This document shows positions 9,907-20,788 of a stretch of DNA of 64,000 nucleotides, piece by piece. The DNA lies in NCBI GenBank assembly GCA_036429605.1, contig JAVFKD010000002.1, positions 1,116,001-1,180,000 on the forward strand, given 5' to 3'. This DNA comes from Cladobotryum mycophilum (taxonomy: Eukaryota; Ascomycota; Sordariomycetes; Hypocreales; Hypocreaceae). Position numbers and translations under genes: made by a program. The stretch's first letter is position 1. Each line of letters begins with the position of its first letter. The notes under the pieces are model-generated. The model was given only the letters and a program-made list of their open reading frames with translations, was not told the origin of the DNA and did no database searches.

Positions 9907-10814
9907 ATGGAGGGACCATCCAGGTCAAGGCCTGACTACGAAAAGGTCAGCAACAACGATCTAGAGCTTGAGAGCGACGAAGGCACTGTCACCCCAACAA
10001 CTAGCTGGCCTCGCCGACGCAAGCAACGCACGCTCCTCTCTACTCTCTGGCTGTGCACTCGTGTCGTGTTGATCGCGGCTAGTGTCATCGCCTGGGCCGC
10101 ATCACTGTGGCTTACTCACTTAGCAGGCCGCGAACTCGGACAAGCTCGCGGCCTCGTCACGGATCTTGGCCGTAATGGCAAAATCTTAGCAGCAGCTGTA
10201 GCTGCCCCCCTCCTCTCGCTCCTGCGTGCCCCAAAGAAGAGGCAAAGCCTGAGCACAAGACCCCCGCCCATGCCTTCATCACTGGTGCCACTCTCCCTGC
10301 TGCTGGATATGGCCTCGTCTACAACACCTCATATTGCAATGGATGGGAAGACCCCGAAGGTGCCAAGGCTCGCGGCTGTGTCCTTGACCCTACCCAGGGC
10401 GGTTGGATTCACGAGCTCTGCCATGACCCTGCCCTCGTCAAAGAATGGTTGAAACTCCCCGACTTTGGCTGGTACCTCGATCCCAAGAAAAAGCAGCGCA
10501 TCTCTCAAGAAAAGGTCTGGGCTGCCGACATTCCCGGCGGTGTGATGACTGAGCTCTACACGGCAATGGACTTTCACGTCCAACACTGCCAGTTTGTCAT
10601 GAGACTGCGAATCAAGCATGCCATGCGCAAGAATAGGGGTCTCGGATACATTCCCCTAGACCCCAGTCATATGACCCACTGCTTGGGACTGATGACCGAA
10701 GAGGGGCTATCGGAACACAAGAAGAAGGAACTTACCCAAGTGGTCTTAGGCAAATTTGGAGGGGGCACTGAAGGTTTCGGCTTGGGTGGAGAGTGCTATA
10801 TGCCAATTGGTTGA
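9907..10814 (+). CDS. Unrecognised type II membrane protein with two HxxHC motifs
   Basis: Single exon, 302 aa after bridging one frame break in the six-C run at 10205-10210; with one extra base the length is a multiple of three. Residues 1-45 are an acidic then basic cytosolic tail, about 48-70 a membrane anchor (LWLCTRVVLIAASVIAWAASLW), and the rest presumably lumenal. The lumenal part has YNTSYCNGW, EGAKARGCVLDPTQGGWI, LCHDPALVKEWL and WYLDPKKK, a Cys-patterned block I have seen only in uncharacterised fungal proteins. It then has HVQHC at residues 224-228 and HMTHC at 255-259. Two HxxHC motifs after one membrane anchor is the same architecture as UstYa enzymes, yet the surrounding sequence is not DUF3328. 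It could be a distant or convergent cyclase in this pathway; the function is unknown. Confidence 0.78.
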
Positions 10815-11264
10815 GATGTAATAACATGTAACTAAGCGAATGGGGGTTAGGATGATAGGACTTTACGAGAACATGAATAGGTTAGCTCTTTATTTATTTC
10901 TTTAGTATTTAGAATTAAAATGCGGCGTTTAGTTTAAGACCTTTATGCTTAGTTACGTGAAAGGACATAGGAAATATGAGTTCCTTTTTGGCGGTGGTTC
11001 AGAACAAACCTGTATCGTCTTCCGATACTACAAAGGCAATCCCACAGGAGGCAAATTTGGTGAAAGTAGGAAAAAGTAGAACAATAACAATGAAGTTTAT
11101 GTGTGTGCATTAGGCGTGGAATTACGGGGAGTATTTCCAAACTTCTCACGTTCTGTCATTCAGGGATACATCTCACACCGTAGATTTAAGATCTCTTTGG
11201 GATACTAAACAACTAACGCCAATTCATAATTCATATCCATAAGGCATACATGCATCCATCACGA
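10815..11264. other. Convergent 3' flanks
   Basis: AT-rich spacer between the stop codons of the HxxHC membrane gene (plus) and the transporter (minus). No feature is supported. Confidence 0.5.
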
Positions 11265-13033
11265 CTAAAGACAAGCCGCCCACAGAGCAGATGGAATGCT
11301 CAGGGCAAAGATCCACACAACATCCTGCTTCATTCCCAGTACCGCTAGTGACTGCATCAGCAGCCAACTCGTCACCGAAGCTACCATCTGCGGCACAGTG
11401 ATAGCCATATTATGCACTGCCAGCAGTGTCGGTGTGTCGTCCTCGTCATCAACGGTATCACCCTCCTCTGTGATGATCACTCGCGCCCTGGCCTGCGCCG
11501 AGGCCTCATGCGAGATGAGTGAATAAGGAACCCAGTTGGATAGCGCAAAAAGCATTCCGTTACCGCCTAACAAAAGCGATACCATTGTGGCGGCAAACGA
11601 AAACTGCTTGGCGATGCTGGCAAGCAAGCAGACTCCAACGAGTGAGGCGGCGAGGGCGGCAAGAGATGGCTTCCACACACGGCGCATGAGGGTGTCGCGC
11701 GTGCGGGTCAGTTCGCTGTCGTCTTGGTCATCAGACTCACCGTTCTCGGAGTCTGAGTCAAGTTGGATGTTCCCGGTATCACCTTTGTCCTTGCGCTGCC
11801 AGACCATGGAGACAACCGCAAGAGTGATCAGGGAGACGCTGTGGAAAAGCAATGCCACGCTGGATACAGCTTTTGCAGACCCCTCAATGTCGGAAGGTTT
11901 GTTATCTGGAGCAGGTTAGCTGAATGTCCCTTTTTTCCATGAGAGAATGGAGAGTACTTACAGATACGGGAAATAAGCCTATAAAATTGAGAAACCTGGT
12001 TAGCATCATGGAACACTATAATCGACGCCTTTTTATTAGGGGTTGAAACTTACGCGCTCCAGTAATTCAAGACCAAGAACCATGCAAACCATGACACCAA
12101 CTGGACCTGGCATGTTCGCCTGGTGATGGGTGGCTAATTCTGTGCCTTTCTGAATAGCTTGAACACATGAGCACGCAGCGAGATTGGTCCCAGCGCCAGT
12201 TTCTCCGACTCCAGCCACTGAGAGCCGGGTTTGGTGGGATTGGTCAACGAAACGACGCCCATTAACAGTGCCAGAACCAAGGTCACAACAACACTGAGGT
12301 CCCAGAAAGCCGGGCTCCAGAAGAGCCCAATAGATGCCACAAATACAGCCCCCAGTGATTGCAAGCGGCTGATCCACAAGTTGGCGTCGGGCTGCTGTTG
12401 CGGGCTGAAGTGATCAACCACTGAGGCCCGGAGGCCCAGCTGCAGCGGCTGGATTGAGAAATTAAGGGCGTATATGCTCAGACCGGCAATGATGTGAGAT
12501 GCCGTCTTTGCTGCGAAGGGGAATAGGGTTTCCGCGATGGGTTGAGCGGAAGATAGAAAAAGGAATGACAGGATGGTACCCAGGCCACCGAGGAAGATGA
12601 AGGGCTTGCGCTTTCCTAGGGGGCTCTGGATTCTGTCACTAAACACAGCAACGACTGGTGGGACCAAAAAGCCCATCAAGGGTCCAGATAGGACGTAGAT
12701 TGGTAGATGGGTGTCGGATATCCCAAGAGAAGAGAGGTAGGGCTGACAGATTCAGGTCAGTGTCTGATCTCATATGCCCATGTTTGTAATATCACTTACG
12801 ACACCAAATACTTGTTGAACCGTGTATGCCAACTGCAGACTGCAGATTTGCGTCGTTAGATTGTTCTCTACAACTGATATTGATGTTGCCACTCACCCGA
12901 AGGATGGAATCGTTAGCCCTAGGAAATCCCATGTGCTCGTCTTCTCTTCAGTCATCAACATATCCTCCTCGGAGTCTGACAAGCTAGTCTTCTCCATGAG
13001 GGGAACATTGTCCAACTCTGATTCGTGATCCAT
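11265..13033 (-). CDS. GPH/SUT-like major facilitator transporter
   Basis: Five exons: 12897-13033, 12800-12839, 12054-12742, 11962-11995 and 11265-11905. The introns are 57, 57, 58 and 56 nt with canonical ends, giving 513 aa. After an acidic N-terminal tail come GLQLAYTVQQVFGVPYL, YVLSGPLMGFLVPPVVAVFSD and the loop SPLGKRKPFIFLGG, which are the hallmarks of sucrose-transporter-like (GPH) proteins. A long acidic loop sits between the later helices (about 11690-11800). In exon 3 the frame changes near an AAA run close to 12150; one missing base restores the exact exon arithmetic. It may export the peptide or import a sugar; the cluster position and four upstream motif sites favour co-regulation with the RiPP genes. 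The substrate is not known. Confidence 0.85.
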
Positions 13034-13301
13034 TATCCCGCCTAGCACCAGTAACAGCCTTTGATGAATTTTGGCAGAGTAGGGGCAGCAATGTTAGTTC
13101 GACACCTTTCGGCAAATTCTGGAGGAAGGGCGCATATAAGTGAATACTCTTGCACTGCCAATGATACGGATCAGGAATAGAGGTAAACAAACAATAGCAT
13201 CCTATCACTATTTTAGCATAGAGTTTTGTTATAAATTGTTTACACTCGAACAATAATAATGCCCCTGTTAACGAAATACACAGTTCACCAGCATAAATGC
13301 T

Positions 13302-13365
13302 CCGGTCCGAAACGTCAAATGTTCCCGGTCCGGTGTCTTATGTTAACAGTACTCGTCCGGTCCGG
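13302..13365. promoter_or_regulatory. Three CCGG-T-CCGG sites in a divergent promoter
   Basis: CCGGTCCG at 13302-13309 and CCGGTCCGG at 13325-13333 and 13357-13365, plus a partial copy near 13384. They lie 269 to 332 bp upstream of the transporter start (13033, minus) and 158 to 221 bp upstream of an ATG at 13523 (plus). This is one of the densest groups in the window. Confidence 0.55.
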
Positions 13366-13522
13366 CAGTCAGCCGGTGATCTCGTCCGGATCACATCCTC
13401 TCATCTCAGTTTACCCTGCATTCTATCAAAATCACCAACAGCTCAGAAAGAATTTCCTCCTTTCCTCCTTCTTTTGTCTGTTGCTTCCTAATTTCTCCCT
13501 CTTGTGCAGGGTTCATACATAC

Positions 13523-13900
13523 ATGATGTTTGGAAAACAAGACGAAGAGCACTACGAACCGGCCCAGCGTTACATCGAGAGCGCTCCACGACCTGGCGCC
13601 AAAACATACCTATTTCGGATTCTACTCATAGTCGGCACGATGAATCCAGCCCGCCAAAATAAACGCCTTTCTTTCAGAGCTGCAAACCATCTTCTATGCC
13701 AGTTAGTCAGTGATGCTGGTAAGACAGAATCTGACAATGAGCTGTAGATTTTCTACGCAGGTTCAGTTCTTCAATGATAATATATCACATGGATCCGGTG
13801 CGTATCGCCACCTGTATTCACGATCACCTAACTTTTAGGGCATTTACCTGAGTCGGCATCCCATCCGAAGGATGCAGCATGCAGAGATTCTCGAGCTTGC
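13523..13900 (+). pseudogene. Possible remnant or unresolved gene with UstYa-like N-terminus
   Basis: From ATG 13523 the frame reads a charged tail with Tyr and Pro (KQDEEHYEPAQRYIES) followed by TYLFRILLIVGT, resembling UstYa-family N-termini. It then loses protein character and stops at 13745. A GTAAGA donor at 13719 with acceptor TACGCAG at 13760 could join a segment reading VQFFNDNISHGSGAYRHLY, reminiscent of the segment after the anchor in DUF3328 proteins, but the phases do not match without an indel. No HxxHC follows. Three or more cluster motif sites lie just upstream, so something here was probably transcribed with the cluster. It could be a decayed UstYa gene or a different small gene. 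Confidence 0.28.
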
Positions 13901-15636
13901 TTACTCTGTTCAAGCACTGGCCGAGACTAGCAGTGTCAACAAGCCCTGTACGGGTGGAAATGGGGACATCCCCCGCCTGCCCCCCTAGTCGACATAGTGC
14001 TCCATATGCGATGAAAGAGCGGAGCTGCGGAGATGCTATTCTCACATCAGCAAGCCCCGATGTACAGCGCCAAGGATTCAGCTTGCACACGACTAAGCCT
14101 CCTCGTTCTCGTTTCTTGAATGCTTGTGCTTGTTGTAATCGTTGCCAAGTCGTCCATAAAAAACCCTAGCGCATAGAACGATGATACCCCACCATCTTAA
14201 AACGGCGGTATGTTGACTTATAAGTATTAAAAGACAGAGATAACGTCATTGACACGGCGTTGATGCGTGAAGTCAATACTATTCACCTGAGCTTCGAAGC
14301 CATAGCATAGTAATCTTACCGTTTAATCCGTTCAAGGCCAATCCTTTTGCAAAGAGGCAGTGAGACAATGGACTTGGACAATAACCATGGGTGTAGTGAA
14401 TTGCAATCAGGCATTAAGACGGGCTCGCTGGAAATTTATGGGAGCTGCTGAAGCTCTTGTCTCAGTGCCATGTGATGAGATGTCGATCAGACCCCAAGGA
14501 GGGGAATTCATTCGATGCCCCGGCATCAGTACCGGACCGAAGCATACACGCACACCCTTGGGGCTTGAATCCTGTTCCGGATACGGGTCCGGACTGTTTT
14601 TCCACCTGCATCGCATCGGTCCCGTCACACTTGCAGCCATGCGGACATTTCGCTCTGCTGGCATAAGCATGTAGAAATATATGTACGTGTAGCAGCATAG
14701 GTAACCCAACGTAACTGCTGTTCAGTAATCTGTTGATCCGAAGGTAAGTTAAGTCGTGGGGCTGGGACCGCAGGCAAAATTATTACGACAAGTAAAAAGT
14801 ACTTGATAGCCAATCTCGCCCGTGTACATGATTCATGTATTGAATCCTCGTGTGATTGAACCGGATAATTGAATCCACGATGAACTTTGATCGTTTTTCT
14901 CTGGGTGAGTGAAAGGGTCAAGAAAGAAAATCCTACTTGTACAAGAAGGATACAAAAGAAAGCTCTGATCATTTATGCTTATTATCCTCATTGTCCGTTT
15001 TTTCCCCCTTTGGCCATCGCTTGGATGCGTAGCCGTGTTCTTTTGTCTTGGACGAGAGAGGTTGTTGGCGCAAATCATCTACGCCGAGTCAGATGAATTC
15101 CGGCATGCGATGGCTAAGACATGCGTCTCCAGACGGCTTCATCGTGTCTTAACAGACTTGCGTACGTTTGCAGCCGTCTTCGCCCCCGTACTCATCACGA
15201 GATCAAGCGATGGGTGATGATAAACCGAGCCTTGATGCCATAAAACACTTGTTTACTTGTGTTGTGACCGCCGGATCAAGACACTTTGGAGGTGGGGAAA
15301 CCGTTATCGTGAATTTTCCATGGTACGTACCTGAGCACGTGAAGATAAGACGCAACACCCAATAAAAGCGGAGGATTCCTCCGGAATTACTCGATTCGTC
15401 CCAATGCATGCTTATCCGGCTTGGCATCTACACAGTATGATTCCATAGCTTATCGGACTTTTATACTGTCCTCTCGATCCGGACTGTTTACTCCCAACAA
15501 CCATCTCCCACGGATAAAACAAGCCCTATTTGCACTCACTTCTTGTTGTTAGTGTGATCAGCCTTGCTATGGCCCGACAACAATAGCCTCAATCTAAATC
15601 AATCCGATTCCTAGTGGAGTTGGAGATGAGTCAGCC
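13901..15636. other. Intergenic, with further motif copies
   Basis: No gene is supported. CCGGACCG at 14532-14539, GGTCCGG at 14586-14592 and a partial ATCCGGAC near 15478 occur upstream of the ABC transporter. Open frames on both strands (for example 14360-14674) overlap these sites and lack family features. Confidence 0.45.
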
Positions 15637-18600
15637 ATGGTGGCTCTCAAATATTCGTCAGTTGGATCTAGCCAGCTTCCCTTCCCCCTCCAACCAGCAC
15701 CACCTCTGCCGTTGCTTGCCATTGAGTCAATTACTACTGCTGCAAGCCCCCGAGCCATGGGAGGCGACAACAGCATTCATCATGGCGACTGTATCGATGG
15801 CGCGGCCTTTGGCTTCGCCCACAGCTGCGCAACATCGTCAACATCGGTTTCACCCTCACCCTCGGACTTCCCCATTATAGAATACATGTGGATCTTCTGG
15901 ATGTCCATTGCTACTGCGGCATTGTTTGTGGCGCTTGCTATTCCCCGGGTCCTGCATCTCTCCCGAAGGCGGTCGATTTCGCGCGCACCCGCCATCTTCT
16001 TAGCCTCTAAGCTAATCGTAGCCGCTACCTTTGCTGGTCTCAGACTTGGACTTCTCATCATCGCCGTTCGGCTGACAAGTCTTCAAACTACAAAACTTGT
16101 GGCTTCGACGGCGTTGGATTTCGCTGCGGCCTGTTTTCTCTTGGCTCTTTCGCCACTAGAGCACTTTAAAAGCCATCGCCCATCCATCTTGGACTGTTCT
16201 TTTCTCTTTGTCAACCTCATCTATGACCTCGCACGCTGTCCTGTCCTTTGGGACGCTTCCCGCGACCCTGGTACAGATGGAGACTATGGAGCCTTCCCTG
16301 GGCTGTTCATGGCGGCCATCGTTGCCGAATTTGTATTCTTAGTGTTGGAGAGCACACAGCGAAAGCGCTGGGTCGCATGGGAAGCAGCAGACCACAGCCC
16401 TGAAGAGACGAGCAGCATTCTGAGTCTCGGCCTGTACTCATGGCTGAGCCCGATGCTGTGGCGGGGTTACCATGAGCCCTTGACCATGCAGAATCTATTT
16501 GCTCTCGACAAAGCTATTTCAGTAGAGAGACTTGAAGCACGGAACATGTATAAGACATCAGAGGAATCAACGGGAACCTCAACTTGGCAGCTGGTCTTAT
16601 GGCTCGCAAAGCCTCTGGGTCCATTCGTGCTGCTACCCATCTTTCCCCGGTTGTGTCTTCTTGGCTTCACCTTTTGCCAACCCTTTTTCCTCCAACGCCT
16701 GCTTCTCTTTCTCTCTGACAGTGACGATGACTCAACCACTGCATCTGGGCTTGTTGCCGTAGCAATCTTGACTTACTTTGGCATTGCCATCTCGACTGCG
16801 TTATACTGGTACTATCAGGAGCGCTTCCAGTCATTATTGCGCTCGTTCCTGATCTCATCCATCTACCGCAAGACGAGGCATATTCAACATGTAGGCGACG
16901 GTGATTCTGCGGCTATCACACTCATGGGCGCCGATGTCGAGCGTATATATACCGGCATACGACTCATACATGAGGTATGGGCTAACGCAATCCAGATTGC
17001 CCTAGCTTCATGGCTGCTGCACAAAGAGCTCGGGCTTGCTTTTCTGGCACCATTGATTGTCGTTCTGCTTGGTTTTGCCGCTTCGTTTGGCTTATCCAAA
17101 CGTGTAGTGCCGTACCAGGGTGCATGGATGGGCCGCGTGCAACAGCGTATTGGCGCCACATCCGCCGTTCTTGCCAACATCAAGGACCTGCGTGTTTCAG
17201 GCATGACCAATCCCGCAGCTGCTCTAGTGCAACACGAGCGCGAGGAGGACCTTCGGGTGGGCGAGCGCTCGCGCATGCTCATCGCCATCAGCGCGAGTAT
17301 CAGCCAGCTGCCATCAGCGGTGGCACCCGCCCTCGCTTTTGCCTTTGGGCCACATGCTATGGGCGAGACAAGGGCATTCACCGCACTGTCGTTCCTAGCA
17401 TTGCTAACTTCACCTTTGATGGTGGTACTTCAAAGTATCCCAATCATCGCCGCTTGCGTGGCCTGCCTGAGGAGAATCAAGCTTTTCTTGATCAAGGTGG
17501 CGAGGGTAGATGGGCGCCTATTGGAGCGGGTAGACGGCGTCAGCGACAACACCCAGAACAAAGATGTGGCTAAAGAGGCCTTTGTTGCTGTCCAGAATGG
17601 AAGCTTTGGCTGGAGTGCCGAAAAATCCGTCCTCAAGGATGTCAACCTGAGCCTACCCAAGTCGTCCTTTACATTCGTCGTCGGACCTGTAGCATCGGGT
17701 AAGTCGACACTATGTCGGGCACTCTTAGGTGAGGTACCATATGCTCAGGGGAACGTGATTCTGAGGTCCGACAAGCTGGCCTACTGCGATCAGACACCAT
17801 TCGTATTCAATGCGACCATCATGGAAAATATTGTTGGTTTTTCATCCTACGATGCGGCTCGCTATGCAGATGTCATACATGCGGCAATGCTGAATGAGGA
17901 CTTGGGAATTCTCCCCGCAGGAGATCAAACCATCATCGGTAGTAAAGGTGTCTCGCTCAGTGGAGGACAGAGACAGCGTGTTTCTCTAGCAAGAGCGCTC
18001 TATCACGACGCTGACATCCTAGTGCTGGATGATGTGTTTAGTGGACTTGATGGCTCAACGCAGGATCAAGTGTGCCAGGCCGTTTTTGGGTTAAATGGAC
18101 TCCTCCGGAAGCGTGGGACGACTGTTCTCATTTGCACGCACTCAACGCACTCCCTCCCGGCTGCCGATTACATCGTTTCCCTGTCTACTGATGGTACCAT
18201 TGTAGATCAAGGCAGCGTGGTTGAGATTTTCCAGGACGAAGAACGCTCCCGTCGTGTCGGCCTGGTGGGTGCTCCGGATTTCATTGCCAAGCTGGAAACG
18301 TCAGATGCGAAAACAAGCGAAATGGCCATCGAAACAACAAACACTGTAACCGCATCAACAAGCCGGGCTCGCATCGAGCCTCCAGTCACCAAAGCCCCAC
18401 CCGCACCCGTACCGTCCCAAACTGTCGACATGGACGTGTACCGCCATTGGCTTTCCACCATCGGACCCTTACCCCTGGTATTTTATTTTATTCTTATCCT
18501 CGGTATTGGCTTTTGCTCCAACTTCCCAACCATCTGGGTCAAGCTATGGTCTGCAGACTCGGTATCCGCTAACCCTGAGCATTCGTTCGCCTTTTGGATG

Positions 18601-20306
18601 GGTATCTACGCATTGTTCGGATCTGGTGTAGTCATATGTGTATTCCCCGCCGGCATCATTGTATTGCGCACTGCTGTACGCCTCTCTGGTACAACTCTCC
18701 ACCACACTGCCATTGAAACAGTCATGCACAGCAGCTTGCGTTTCCTGACCAGTACTGATGTGGGTAAGATATTGAACTTGTTCAGTCAGGACATGAACAT
18801 TATGGATACGCAGTTGCCACGCATGGTCAACAATATGTGCATCTGTTTGTTCATTGCTATCGGTCAGGCCGTCGTGATTGCTGTGTCTTCAGGTTGGCTA
18901 GCTATCAGCTATCCGTTCTTCATGGCATTGCTTTGGGCAGTGCAGCGTGTTTATCTGCCGAGCTCTAAACGACTTCGCATTTTGGATCTAGAATCAAAGA
19001 CGCCATTGTAGTATGTCTTACCATCACACCCCCAAGCTTCCCATTACTGTCATATGCTAACCACATCATTCTACAGTACCAACTTTCTAGACACAGTGTC
19101 TGGTCTGCCTACAATCCGAGCCTTTGGCTGGTTTCCGCATCAGCTTGCTCGCAATAACGCTCTTCTTGATGACTCACAGCGCCCCTCATATCTTCTCGCT
19201 ATGGCACAACAGTGGCTCACATTGACCATGAACATGATTGTAGCCATCCTTGCTGTTATTCTTGTCGTCTTGGCGACTCAATTGGGTTCCGAGGCAGGCA
19301 ATGTCGGTGCAGGCTTGGTCACCCTTATAACGCTTGGTGCCACGCTGACAACTATCGTCGTTGCATACACGGGCCTCGAGACCTCGCTTGGTGCGATTAG
19401 CAGGCTCAAGAGTTTTGGGGAGGACACAGAGCAGGAAGATCCCAAGAGGGAAGATCTTGTCCCTGACAAGTCATGGCCGATGAGCGGACGTGTACAATTA
19501 CAGGACATGGAGGCGAGCTATGATGGTACAGACAAGGTACTCAAGGGTCTAACCTTGACGGTTGAGGCCGGGCAGAAGGTTTCGATATGTGGACGAACTG
19601 GAAGGTATGTTGCCTAGATACTAAACACGCGATAGACTTTTTGCTAACGAAATGATGCTCCAGCGGTAAATCTTCAGTTCTATCCCTCCTCCTCCGCCTC
19701 ATCGACCCCCTTCCCACCAACGCATCGCCCATTCTCATTGATGACCATCCCCTCAGCACCATCGACCGCACCGCCCTGCGTGAGCGCATCATCTCTGCCT
19801 CGCAAGACGCCATATTCCTTCCCAAGGGCACATCTTTTAAGACCAACCTTGATCCTTGGGCTATGGCGTCTGATGCCGAATGTAACACTGTTCTACGTGA
19901 TCTCGATCTGGCCGCTGTCGTGGAAGCCAAAGGTGGACTGGATGCAGCTGTTAACGGAGCCGAGCTCAGCGCGGGGCAGAAACAACTCTTCAGTCTTGCG
20001 CGTGCGGTGCTCCGTCGACGAGTCAAACAACGAGAAACAAACACTGATGGCGGCCTGCTCCTCTTGGATGAGATTACGTCGAGTGCAGATGCCGAGACTG
20101 AACGGCGCGTGCAAAGGGTCTTGGATGAAGAGTTTTCGGCGTACACAATGGTCATGGTAACGCATCGACGGGAAATGGCCATGGCGTGTGATCGTGTGAT
20201 TGTTCTGGATGCCGGCAAGGTCGTGGAGGATGGTAACCCGGTTGAATTGCTGGAGAAGGAGAAGGGATGGTTTAAGGCGTTATGGGCGGGTCAGAATTCC
20301 TCGTAA
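15637..20306 (+). CDS. Full-length ABC-C (MRP-type) exporter
   Basis: Three exons: 15637-19010, 19077-19604 and 19664-20306. The introns are 66 and 59 nt; the second splits the second Walker A motif. The product is 1514 aa from the first ATG or 1474 from the ATG at 15757, whose context looks closer to the family N-terminus. Order: N-terminal membrane domain, first transmembrane domain, NBD1 with Walker A GPVASGKST, signature LSGGQRQR and Walker B DILVLDDVFSGLD, second transmembrane domain, then NBD2 with GRTGSGKSS, signature LSAGQKQLFSLARA and Walker B LLLLDEITSSAD. Everything needed for transport is present and unbroken. MRP-type pumps move conjugates and natural products out of the cytosol or into vacuoles. 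A role in export of, or self-protection from, the cluster peptide is inferred from adjacency only. Confidence 0.93.
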
Positions 20307-20788
20307 AGAGGCTGAGACCTTTTTGGGAAGATCTTGATTTTATATACATTATACCTCGGTAGTACCCTTCAGTTGGATTTATTTATCAGAGGCACTCTCA
20401 TCTATAAATGCCTATTTATCTTGACATTCTCGATCAACATTAACCCCTCTTGGAGTTTGTGCGTGTTGAACATGCCCGTTAATTATGGGTCTTGGAGTAC
20501 CTAGGTACTAGAGTAGCCACCACAGCGTCCCACAGCGTCTCACATCCACTATAAATCACGTGTTTTATAGCGGTGTTATCAAATCGCGTCTTCCAAGGTT
20601 CCAGGCGCGTTCTAATAATTACATGTTATCAGTGACGCGATTACAGCGTACAGCGGCCCGTCTTCATCGCCTCCTTGTTACCCAGTATTTTTCAGTCCCA
20701 CTTACGATTGTTTCTTCCCATGCTGGCATCGATGCGCATTTCCATTTTCAACATCCATCAGTGTCGCATCAAGCCCTAGTCCCTTATC
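20307..20788. other. Intergenic, likely right border of the cluster
   Basis: 3' flank of the ABC transporter and promoter of the AT-hook gene. No CCGG-T-CCGG copy was seen. A short imperfect duplication of CACAGCGTC lies near 20520-20540. No gene. Confidence 0.45.

Noticed and set aside
14360..14674. 104-codon open frame upstream of the ABC transporter
   Set aside because: It spans two regulatory motif copies and has no protein-like features.
19541..20218. 225-codon minus-strand open frame
   Set aside because: Antisense to NBD2 of the ABC transporter and crosses its intron.
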